Shown: piece after piece, positions 1-5,804 of the stretch | Numbering within the stretch: position 1 is the first letter of the stretch | How the letters are laid out: each line of letters begins with the position of its first letter | From: Pseudomonadota bacterium | Lineage (GTDB): Bacteria; Desulfobacterota; Desulfovibrionia; Desulfovibrionales; Desulfovibrionaceae | Direction: 5' to 3' | DNA length: 11,191 nt | Assembly (NCBI GenBank): GCA_023403845.1 | Contig: JAEYDL010000017.1 | Location: forward strand, 1 to 11,191 | Notes under the pieces: model-generated | Told to the model about the DNA's origin: nothing | Databases searched by the model: none | The model's input: the letters and a program-made list of their open reading frames with translations, nothing else | Made by a program: the position numbers and the translations under genes

Positions 1-145
1 CTCTCTCAAAGCTCGCTGCCGCTCGGGACTCCGTCGGTTCATGGGGGGTTGGGCCTCGTGAAGATGCTCCGGCGGCAAAGCCGCCTGTGCCCTCGCGCCT
101 CTCTCAAGGCTCGCTACCGCTCGCGACTCCGTCGGGTTCAAGGGG
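1..145. repeat. Pair of imperfect direct repeats (about 46 bp)
   Basis: Bases 1-46 and 99-145 are two copies of one sequence. They differ at four substitutions and one single-base indel over about 46 positions. Both begin CTCTCTCAA and share the core GACTCCGTCGG. The first copy touches the window edge and may continue to the left. No open frame with coding character runs through them. They resemble a short interspersed intergenic repeat or the remains of a duplicated element. What they do is unknown. Confidence 0.6.
71..85. repeat. GC-rich hairpin between the direct repeats
   Basis: GGCGGC, AAA, GCCGCC forms a perfect 6-bp stem with a 3-base loop, lying between the two direct-repeat copies. 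No run of T follows on either strand, so it does not look like an intrinsic terminator. It could be a REP-type palindrome or the 3' structure of an upstream transcript outside the window. Confidence 0.45.
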
Positions 146-553
146 CGAAACAGAGCCTCTTTGCCGTATATTATCCACCGTCGGTTTAAAGACAAAAAGC
201 CGCCTTGAGCATTCTGGAGCATGTCAGCCAGAAATGGCGTGTACACTCCAGCTCCGGATGAAGCCAGACTTGGGATTAAACCTAAATTCACATTCTTTCA
301 AATAGAAATAAAAATATACCTCTGGAAATCGCAAAGGCCGACCAAATGCAAGTTTCATAAATATAAATAATTATATTATATAGTTATAGTAATTTGTCTG
401 ATATCGTCAATTCTGACCTCCCTTCTGAATCAAGTCTCCCAAAAAATATTTTTGTTTCAAAAAGGCTCATATGAGTATTCACGGAACAACCTCGTTCGTA
501 TGAAATCATGCTCAGGATTTTTTTCATAAACCGTTTTACTCAAGGAGCCGGTC
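146..553 (+). promoter_or_regulatory. Non-coding, AT-rich leader of the amidohydrolase-transporter unit
   Basis: I see no convincing gene in this stretch. Bases about 295-480 are strikingly AT-rich, with several TATA-like runs between 361 and 390. No well-spaced -35/-10 pair stands out. A perfect 10-bp palindrome, CTCATATGAG, lies at 466-475, about 80 bases before the first start codon. It is a plausible operator, although the binding factor is unknown. The ribosome binding site of the next gene is AAGGAG at 542-547. The Crp/Fnr-family regulator encoded at the end of this module is the natural candidate to act here, which is inference from proximity only. Confidence 0.4.
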
Positions 554-1408
554 ATGATTATCGACTTTCGCGTTCGTCCTCCGTTCAAGGGCTTCGAAAA
601 ACTTTCCCTGTTCGGCAAGACCAAGGCTTTTCAGGAATTTCCCTTCGCCACTCCGAATACTCGTTCCATTCCTTCCGCCCTTGAGCACTCCATGCCCTTA
701 TTTCTGGAAGAAATGGAAGAAGCCGGCATCAGCAAGGGGGTAGTCCTTCCCCGTTGCTCGACAAGCACCCCATGGGGAGCCGTGACAAACGATGAAGTCG
801 CCGAGGGGACGAAGCAGTACTCCGACAAACTTGTAGCCTTCGGTTCGGTCGATCCGGGCGCCGACGTTCGGGAATCCGTCAAGGAAGTCGAGCGTTGCAT
901 AAAAAGTCTTGGCTGCAGGGGCATCGTCGTCGAGCCAGGGTTTTGCGCCACGCCGCTCCGTCCGGATTCCGCCCGGATGTATCCCGTTTACGACCGCTGC
1001 GCCGAGCTTGGCGTTCCAATTGTTCTGACATTAAGCGGACTGGCTGGACCTGACATTTCATACGCTCGTCCCGATGCCGTGCACAGGGCCGCAAACGACT
1101 TTCCGACGCTGAACTTCGTCATCGCTCATGCGTCGTATCCCTACATCTATGAAGCTGCTACCTTATGCACTTTCCTGAAAAACGTATGGCTTCTTCCCGA
1201 CCTTTACATGCATGTCGAAACCTTTGTGGGACGTGAAATCTACGCAAAGGTACTGGCAATGACGCAGGGACAGCGCGTCATTTTCGGATCAGCCTATCCC
1301 TACAGGGATATGCGGCAAAGTGTCGAAGATGTGAACTCCTATGGCCTGCCCACTGAACTCCATGAAAAGCTCATGTATCGCAATGCCGAGGAATTGTTGA
1401 ATATGTAA
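554..1408 (+). CDS. Amidohydrolase-2-like protein with altered metal site
   Basis: The 284-residue protein looks like a TIM-barrel protein of the amidohydrolase_2 (ACMSD-like) family. It opens with MIIDFRVRPP, at the place where family members carry an Asp-x-His-x-His metal motif. It has a central barrel strand VIAHASYPY (His192) and a late IFGSAYPY segment (243-249), where the family has a Gly-Ser-Asp. Here both N-terminal histidines are Arg (6 and 8) and the late Asp is Ala247. Only the central His remains, so classical metal-dependent hydrolysis or decarboxylation is doubtful. Length and start are normal for the family: AGGAG ends 6 bases before the ATG. It is followed by an anion transporter in the same direction, which suggests joint handling of one carboxylate or amide substrate. 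The family call is fairly secure. The reaction is unknown. Confidence 0.8.
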   Translation: MIIDFRVRPPFKGFEKLSLFGKTKAFQEFPFATPNTRSIPSALEHSMPLFLEEMEEAGISKGVVLPRCSTSTPWGAVTNDEVAEGTKQYSDKLVAFGSVDPGADVRESVKEVERCIKSLGCRGIVVEPGFCATPLRPDSARMYPVYDRCAELGVPIVLTLSGLAGPDISYARPDAVHRAANDFPTLNFVIAHASYPYIYEAATLCTFLKNVWLLPDLYMHVETFVGREIYAKVLAMTQGQRVIFGSAYPYRDMRQSVEDVNSYGLPTELHEKLMYRNAEELLNM

Positions 1409-1417
1409 GTCTATCCC

Positions 1418-1458
1418 GTCATGCCCGGCTATAGTATCATTCAGTAACCGGGCATGAC
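1418..1458 (+). terminator. Long perfect hairpin between amidohydrolase and transporter
   Basis: GTCATGCCCGG at 1418-1428 pairs perfectly with CCGGGCATGAC at 1448-1458, an 11-bp stem around a 19-base loop. Only TTTCATT follows, a poor U-tract. It may terminate partially and so lower transporter expression relative to the enzyme, or it may be an mRNA processing or stabilising structure. It occupies most of the 92-base gap between the two genes. Confidence 0.45.
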
Positions 1459-1500
1459 TTTCATTCAATCCACAGCCCTGTCCGGAACAAGAGGAACATC

Positions 1501-2910
1501 ATGAAGAGCATCAAAAAATTCATGAATTCAAAACTGGCTATGATACTGCTCCCTATCATCGTGTTCGCCTGCATCCTCGGCATTCCCACCCCTGACACGC
1601 TTTCTGCAACGGGACAAAAGGCACTTGCTCTTGTCGTAATGGGCATCTTGTTCTTTAGTTTTTCTCCAATATCGCTCACCATTCTTGTGCCGCTAATCGT
1701 GCTATTGCAGGTTCCCCTCCATATAAGCACCATAAATGAGGCCATGATTCCCTTCACAGGGCCAGTCTTCATATACATATTATCGATGCTATGCCTTGCC
1801 GTCTGTTTTGAAAACTCAGGATTGACCAAAAGAATAGCATTATTCGCCGCAATTCATTCACATGGGAATCCGAAAAAACTCCTTTTCCGTTTTATCACTG
1901 TCGCAGCATTGTCATCCACTCTGGTTGCCGATATTCCGGTTTTGGTCATGCTTGTGCCGATTTGTCTGGCCATTATTGAGAAAAACGGCATAAATGCCAC
2001 ACAAAGCAATTTTGCCCAGGCCTTGCTTATAGGAATAGCATCGGGATGTTTTATAGGCGGCATGGGAACTCCCGCCGGAAGTGCCGCAAATCCGCTTACA
2101 CAGCAGATTCTGGCCTCAACCTGTTCCATCCGTTTAAGCTTCATGGAATGGAGCCTTATTGGAATTCCCGCCGTCGTCCTGCTCATCCCGTGTCTGTACT
2201 TCAGCCTGACGTTCTTTCTTCCGCCCGAACTCTCAAAAATAGCAGGCATGGAAGAAATGCGGAAGGAGTATGACGAACTTGGTCAACTCTCCAGAAAGGA
2301 GAAGAGCTTCTTGATCATTTTCGGATTGACCGTTGTGCTGTGGTTTACCGATCGTATCCACAATATTCCTGTACAACTGATCTCTCTTGTCAGCGTTGCG
2401 ATCTTTTCGCTTCCATGGCTTTCCATTTTCAACTGGCAGAGGGATCATGCCCGCATAAACTGGGATGTCATCATGCTTGTGGGAGGTGCCGCATCCTTTG
2501 GGGAAATCGTATCCAAAACAGGTGTAGCCGCATGGTTCGCGCAAGAATGGCTCGCCCCTCTCGTTCATCTGCCGATTCTTCTCCTCTTTGCGTGCATCGT
2601 GCTCATCATGATCTTTTCTCAATTTCCCTTTCCCGCCACCGTGGGCGCAGTAGCCGCCATCGCTCCGGCCCTCATCGTCATTGCCCAGACAAAAGGCATC
2701 AATCCCGCAGGTGTACTTCTGACCATGGCTCTGGGGGGAGCCGCCCCCATCCTATCCCCGGCCATCTGTTTCTATCCCATCATCAATGCCACCGGAGTCA
2801 TTCGCTATCCAAACGTATGGAAAGGCGGCGTACTGGCTTGTCTGGCCGAAGTAATCGTCATCGTCGCCATCATGTTTACGCTTGGCAAGATGCTCGGCTT
2901 CATGCAATGA
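1501..2910 (+). CDS. DASS/SLC13-family anion transporter (divergent)
   Basis: A 469-residue inner-membrane protein with about 11-12 hydrophobic segments and the two-fold repeat architecture of divalent-anion:sodium symporters (SLC13/CitT/INDY). The first half carries GGMGTPAGSAANPL (about 184-197), the equivalent of the family's Gly-Thr-Pro-x-Gly-x-x-x-Asn stretch. The second half carries a corresponding GGAAPILSP segment. The Ser-Asn-Thr tips that bind sodium and the substrate carboxylate are altered in both halves: Ser-Ser-Thr at 138-140 and Ser-Gln-Phe at 373-375. Coupling ion or substrate may therefore differ from the classical dicarboxylate/sulfate carriers. The start is supported by AGAGGAA about 6 bases upstream. 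It probably imports the compound handled by the preceding amidohydrolase-like protein, but the substrate cannot be read from sequence. Confidence 0.8.
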   Translation: MKSIKKFMNSKLAMILLPIIVFACILGIPTPDTLSATGQKALALVVMGILFFSFSPISLTILVPLIVLLQVPLHISTINEAMIPFTGPVFIYILSMLCLAVCFENSGLTKRIALFAAIHSHGNPKKLLFRFITVAALSSTLVADIPVLVMLVPICLAIIEKNGINATQSNFAQALLIGIASGCFIGGMGTPAGSAANPLTQQILASTCSIRLSFMEWSLIGIPAVVLLIPCLYFSLTFFLPPELSKIAGMEEMRKEYDELGQLSRKEKSFLIIFGLTVVLWFTDRIHNIPVQLISLVSVAIFSLPWLSIFNWQRDHARINWDVIMLVGGAASFGEIVSKTGVAAWFAQEWLAPLVHLPILLLFACIVLIMIFSQFPFPATVGAVAAIAPALIVIAQTKGINPAGVLLTMALGGAAPILSPAICFYPIINATGVIRYPNVWKGGVLACLAEVIVIVAIMFTLGKMLGFMQ

Positions 2911-2920
2911 GCAGCTCAAG

Positions 2921-3619
2921 CTAGTCGTTTTGCGCAAATGCCTTCAGGCGTTCTTTGTCCAGAATACGCAAAGAACGCCTGGTGAATCGTGAAACAATCC
3001 CCTTTTCTTTCAAAGCGGTGACAACTCTGGTCATGGAAGCCCTGGAAATTCCCAGGAGCGTCGCGACCTCGCTTTGGGACAACCCGGGTGATATTTCCAT
3101 TGCCCTGGAATCCATATCACTTAACTTATCAAGATACCATGCGACTTTTTCCAGAGCCGTCTTTTTCTGCATACATTCGAGCAGCGCATCAAACATGATG
3201 TACTTTGTTGCTGTGGACCGCAGCACATTGGCGATCAGAAAAGGATATTGTTTCTGAAACTCCGGCAAATGAAGCAGCCGGCCGTCAAAACAGACCATTT
3301 CCACATTGGTTTTGGCACGATGCCAGACCAGACGCTCGCATCCCCCTGCCGCACAATAGGAATCATAAATAAGGCAGCCTTCGTCTACAACAAGCTTGAG
3401 GCGTTCCGATCCGTCAGGCAAGGGAATAAAAGAATAAAGGCAGCCTTTTTTGACATAGGCGAACTTTCCGATGTAACGCTTTTCTGAAAGAAAGGAAAAT
3501 TCCTGATTTGCCTTTACATGTTCTGTCACGCCCAGGTGGAGAACGCTTTCCCAGCAGCGAGAAAGACTGGAAATATAGCCCGGCTTAAAAGGCACGATAT
3601 CAGGCCAGAATAACAACAT
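2921..3619 (-). CDS. Crp/Fnr-family transcriptional regulator
   Basis: A 232-residue DNA-binding protein with the Crp/Fnr layout. An N-terminal cupin-like effector domain covers about residues 1-130, followed by a dimerisation helix (about 135-165). A C-terminal winged helix-turn-helix contains LSQSEVATLLGISRASMTRV, the expected pattern of this family. In the recognition helix the first Arg and the later Arg of Crp are kept, but the intervening Glu is Ala, so its operator should differ from the classical Crp site. The longer frame begins with GTG at 3661. I chose the internal ATG at 3619 because GGAGGG lies about 5 bases upstream of it and the resulting length is typical. No Fnr-type N-terminal cysteine cluster is seen. 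It likely controls the adjacent enzyme-transporter pair, sensing their substrate or a redox/gas signal. Confidence 0.85.
   Translation of the reverse strand: MLLFWPDIVPFKPGYISSLSRCWESVLHLGVTEHVKANQEFSFLSEKRYIGKFAYVKKGCLYSFIPLPDGSERLKLVVDEGCLIYDSYCAAGGCERLVWHRAKTNVEMVCFDGRLLHLPEFQKQYPFLIANVLRSTATKYIMFDALLECMQKKTALEKVAWYLDKLSDMDSRAMEISPGLSQSEVATLLGISRASMTRVVTALKEKGIVSRFTRRSLRILDKERLKAFAQND
2945..2981. repeat. 13-bp perfect inverted repeat at the convergent gene ends
   Basis: CAGGCGTTCTTTG at 2945-2957 pairs perfectly with CAAAGAACGCCTG at 2969-2981 around an 11-base loop. It lies inside the 3' coding end of the crp-like gene and 35 bases past the transporter stop codon. No T-run follows closely on either strand. 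It probably acts as a bidirectional transcription barrier or 3'-end stabiliser, since the two genes converge with only 10 bases between them. Confidence 0.6.
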
Positions 3620-3667
3620 GTTCTCCCTCCGAAACACGCTGAAGGCCCCATGCCGGCTCACCTCATG

Positions 3668-3714
3668 ACCGTACGAAAAAAGTCGGTCCCGCCACTTCAG
3701 GATGCAACCTGAAG
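3668..3714 (-). promoter_or_regulatory. Structured leader of the crp-like gene
   Basis: Two hairpins lie upstream of the regulator start. CTTCAGG/CCTGAAG (3695-3714) is a 7-bp stem with a 6-base loop. GACCG/CGGTC (3668-3688) encloses a run of six T on the minus strand. They could form part of a 5' untranslated leader or a weak attenuator. No clear promoter hexamers could be assigned upstream. Confidence 0.3.
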
Positions 3715-4235
3715 AAACACGACAAACTCAAAAAACATCCGTAATGTCAGAAATGAACATATGGCACGCAGAATAAGGGTCGTTCGGCGGCGCGGAACCG
3801 CCTCAAGGCTCAATTCAGCCTGTCCGCCTGCCCTTGCGGCACGGGGACCGTTCAGGAGCAGCGCAGCAAAAAATCTCGCGGCAGGCCGCAATCCAGCCAA
3901 AGACATACCGCAAAGCGTGAGGGAGGCCAAGGGCGCCGTTCACGGGCTTCCGAGGGATACTCCCATAAATTCACACACCTGCCGACGGAAGAATGACGCG
4001 CGGCAGTGCCGCCGGCCTTCGCGAAGCCATGCGCCCGCATCGCGGCAGGCGCAGACCGTCGTCTCCGGTGAAAATCGCCGTGACAGGCTGAAATCCCGGA
4101 CGGTTTCAGATCAGGCGCGCCGCTTCCCCCTGCTCTCTCTCCGTTCCGCCGAACCCCGCCGGATGGCGCGGGTTCTGTTCCGAAGCATGCGCCTGAAACA
4201 GGCGACCGAAACAGGCATCTGAAGCACACGAAAAT
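3715..4235. other. Gene-free, hairpin-rich intergenic region
   Basis: No supported protein gene or recognisable RNA gene is present. Open frames on both strands give Arg/Ala-rich, low-information translations without ribosome binding sites. From about 4000 onward the DNA is packed with GC-rich inverted repeats. These are GCGGC/GCCGC at 4000-4012, the 10-bp palindrome CTTCGCGAAG at about 4017-4026, a 10-bp stem with GGAT loop at 4151-4175, and CGCCTG/CAGGCG with an AAA loop at 4190-4204. The 9-base word GAAACAGGC is repeated at 4194-4202 and 4207-4215. Together with the terminator that follows, this could be a structured RNA transcribed rightward. It could equally be decayed mobile DNA. Confidence 0.4.
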
Positions 4236-4277
4236 GCGCGTCGGCTAACGCGGGAACGAAAGCCGCGCGTCTTTTTT
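4236..4277 (+). terminator. Rightward rho-independent terminator with no gene before it
   Basis: GCGCG-T-CGGCT (4236-4246) pairs with AGCCGCGCGT (4261-4270), giving about 10 bp with one bulged T and a 14-base loop. TCTTTTTT follows through 4277. This is a good intrinsic terminator on the plus strand. There is no recognised plus-strand gene between 3620 and 4236, so it implies a non-coding transcript ending here, or insulation of the recombinase gene from read-through. Confidence 0.7.
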
Positions 4278-4450
4278 GACGCATCTCCAGTACGTTGCAG
4301 ACGCTTGCCGGACGTTTCCGACCGCAGGGCGGCGTTCGGGCAGAAAGTCCGTCTGGAAAACCGTGGTAGACTGCGTGAGGCCGGTCTTCGCCGAACAGGG
4401 AAGACTCCGAAAAACAGCATCACCCTTCCACCGCTACAGGAGAACACCGC

Positions 4451-5437
4451 ATGGCCCGCCCTCATCAGCCAAATCCTTCCACAAGCTCCCCCCTTGAACA
4501 GGACGATCCCCGGTCAGAACATCACCCCGTCAGTCTTGATGCCTTTGTCTCAACCGTCTACCTGCCCCATATCCGTCTGCGCAAGCGGAGCTGGCGCGTG
4601 GACGAGCGCATCGCCCGGCAGCATCTGTCCTCCACCTTCGGAGACAGGCAGCTTGCGGCAATAAGACGTCACGAAGTGGAAGACTGGCTGCACGGTCTGG
4701 CGTCCGGCGGGCTGGCCCCGGCCACCTGCAACCGCATTCTGGCGGTCTTCAAGACAATCTGTTCTCTGGCCGAGCTGCGCGGCGTTCTGTCCGCAGGCCA
4801 GTCGCCCTGCGCGGGCGTGTCTCCCTTCAGGATACGCACGCAGCGGGAACGCTATCTCTCGCGGGACGAAGCGCGGCGGCTCATGCGGGCGCTGGAAAAA
4901 AGCGACCGTCCGGAAGCCCTTGCCCTGCGCCTGCTTCTGCTGACCGGCGCGCGCAAGAGCGAAATTCTCAGGGCGCAATGGGAAGATGTCCGTCTCGACC
5001 TGCGCCTGCTCATCGTGCCCCTGTCCAAGTCCGGCAGGCCGCGCCATATCCCGCTGTCCGACGAGGCCATGGCGGTCATTCGCTCCATCCCGCGCCGGCA
5101 GGGGACTCCGTGGCTGTTCCCCGGCCATGCTCCGGGAAAGCCCCTCAGCGATCTCTATCTCTTCTGGAACAGGCTGCGGCGCGGTCTGGGATTCGCGGAC
5201 GTGCGCATCCATGACCTGAGGCATACCTTCGCCTCCTTTCTGGTCAATGCCGGGCACTCCCTCTATGAGGTGCAAAGACTGCTGGGACACGGCGACCCCA
5301 GAACCACCATGCGATACGCCCATCTGGGACAGGCGTCGCTGGTGGCGGCGGCCCAGACCGTAAGCGCCTGTCTTGCCAGACGCGGCGATGAAGGCGCACG
5401 CGGAAAACCCGGCTCTCCGATGCCGCATGGAGCATAG
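4451..5437 (+). CDS. Tyrosine recombinase / phage-type integrase
   Basis: A complete 328-residue site-specific recombinase. An N-terminal core-binding (SAM-like) domain spans about residues 28-115 and the catalytic domain about 130-305. All six active-site positions are visible: Arg168 in TGARKSE, Lys193 in LSKSGRPRH, His254 and Arg257 in HDLRH, His280 in LLGHGDP, and the nucleophile Tyr289 in MRYAH. AGGAG ends 8 bases before the ATG. The 30-residue tail after the nucleophile helix is Gly/Arg-rich and probably flexible. No excisionase, phage or conjugation genes and no tRNA adjoin it. Instead, 142 bases downstream lie inverted copies of a 15-bp site in front of the capsule operon. I infer that it acts as a DNA invertase on those sites. 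A stranded integrase of a lost island is the alternative. Confidence 0.93.
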   Translation: MARPHQPNPSTSSPLEQDDPRSEHHPVSLDAFVSTVYLPHIRLRKRSWRVDERIARQHLSSTFGDRQLAAIRRHEVEDWLHGLASGGLAPATCNRILAVFKTICSLAELRGVLSAGQSPCAGVSPFRIRTQRERYLSRDEARRLMRALEKSDRPEALALRLLLLTGARKSEILRAQWEDVRLDLRLLIVPLSKSGRPRHIPLSDEAMAVIRSIPRRQGTPWLFPGHAPGKPLSDLYLFWNRLRRGLGFADVRIHDLRHTFASFLVNAGHSLYEVQRLLGHGDPRTTMRYAHLGQASLVAAAQTVSACLARRGDEGARGKPGSPMPHGA

Positions 5438-5535
5438 ACAAAGGGACTGCCCGGCACGATCTCGCGCCTGAGACAGAAAACCGGAGAAGAAAAGGAGACT
5501 GGCGAAAAGGGGAAGGCGGCTTTCATGCCGGCCCT

Positions 5536-5564
5536 GAACAAAAGACGGAGCCATTCCGGCTCCG
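5536..5564 (-). terminator. Leftward intrinsic terminator between switch and recombinase
   Basis: On the minus strand CGGAGCC, loop GGAAT, GGCTCCG (5564 down to 5546) forms a 7-bp perfect stem followed by TCTTTTGTT. Read rightward there is no T-run, so the structure is directional. It would stop transcripts coming leftward from the segment beyond 5595 before they run antisense into the recombinase gene. No minus-strand gene lies to its right that would otherwise need it. Confidence 0.6.
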
Positions 5565-5579
5565 GACGAGATGCTCATC

Positions 5580-5594
5580 GACAGACACACTGTC
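5580..5594 (-). repeat. Left copy (inverted) of the 15-bp GACAG-N5-CTGTC site
   Basis: Read on the minus strand this is GACAGTGTGTCTGTC, identical over 15 bases to the two copies at 5746 and 5790. It shares one further base outside with the first of those (16 in all) and two with the second (17 in all). The site is two 5-bp inverted arms around the asymmetric centre TGTGT. Here the centre is in the opposite orientation to the other copies, as expected for the left boundary of an invertible segment. Confidence 0.85.
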
Positions 5595-5745
5595 GGTGAA
5601 CCCTTGGAAATCAATACATTCTAACGGCTGTTTTGGCAATATCACCTCCCCTGGAAAAAATTTTTCCACTCGCCGCATAATAAGGATTTTCCATAAAATT
5701 ACCCTGTTATTTCTGTACCCCCCTCTTTCCGCACAGAAAAAAATC
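5595..5745. other. Putative invertible segment carrying a promoter
   Basis: These 151 bases lie between oppositely oriented copies of the 15-bp site. They are clearly more AT-rich than the genes on either side and have no coding content. They include an almost perfect AT-rich palindrome, GGAAAAAATTTTTCC (5653-5667), and promoter-like hexamers. Recombination between the flanking sites would invert the segment and so reverse the direction of any promoter in it relative to the capsule operon to the right. Using the far right site (5790) instead would invert 195 bases. Inversion itself is inferred. Confidence 0.55.
5633..5681 (+). promoter_or_regulatory. Candidate promoter(s) of the capsule operon, ON orientation
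   Basis: TTGGCA at 5633-5638 (5 of 6 to the sigma-70 -35 box) is 17 bases from AAAAAT at 5656-5661 (4 of 6). A second possible pair is TGGAAA at 5652-5657 with CATAAT at 5676-5681, 18 bases apart. Both read rightward toward kpsF. These are matches by eye in AT-rich DNA and either could be fortuitous. A leftward TTGCCA (5639 to 5634) has no good partner. Confidence 0.3.
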
Positions 5746-5760
5746 GACAGTGTGTCTGTC
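5746..5760 (+). repeat. First right copy of the 15-bp site
   Basis: GACAGTGTGTCTGTC, exact match to the copy at 5790 and to the reverse complement of the copy at 5580. Together with 5580-5594 it delimits the proposed invertible segment. On the minus strand its outer edge creates the consensus hexamer TTGACA (5762 to 5757), but no suitable -10 box lies at the right distance. Confidence 0.85.
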
Positions 5761-5789
5761 AACTTCCCCTTAAATTTCAATGGGACACT

Positions 5790-5804
5790 GACAGTGTGTC
5801 TGTC
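5790..5804 (+). repeat. Second right copy of the 15-bp site
   Basis: An exact direct repeat of the copy at 5746, 44 bases further right (about four helical turns). It is embedded in two further inverted repeats: ACACTG-A-CAGTGT at 5785-5797 and CTGTCG-AATA-CGACAG at 5800-5815. The 5-bp arm word thus occurs three times in alternating orientation within 26 bases. It could be an alternative recombination boundary or an accessory binding site for the recombinase or a regulator. Confidence 0.8.

Noticed and set aside
87..305. 72-codon plus-strand open frame
   Set aside because: It runs through the direct-repeat and AT-rich leader, has no ribosome binding site, and its translation has no domain-like character.
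394..410. TTGTC-N7-GTCAA, vaguely Fnr/Crp-like
   Set aside because: Only four of eight base pairs of the dyad match, and AT-rich DNA yields such matches easily.
3761..4222. 153-codon plus-strand open frame ending just before the orphan terminator
   Set aside because: Position is tempting, but there is no ribosome binding site, the translation is Arg/Ala/Ser-rich as expected of GC-rich non-coding DNA, and GC-rich hairpins dominate the stretch.
3852..4229. Minus-strand open frame opposite the hairpin-rich region
   Set aside because: No recognisable motif, no ribosome binding site, composition typical of a GC-rich shadow frame.
3620..4450. tRNA, tmRNA, RNase P or SRP RNA as an integrase attachment target
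   Set aside because: I looked on both strands for conserved landmarks of these RNAs and found none.
5525..5599. 24-codon frame running across the left inversion site
   Set aside because: It has only a weak purine-rich stretch before it and no family resemblance. The terminator and repeat explain the sequence better.
5580..5804. Reading the three 15-bp copies simply as operators of a dimeric regulator
   Set aside because: Not excluded, but the asymmetric centre is conserved along with the arms and one copy is inverted around a promoter next to a recombinase, which fits recombination sites better.
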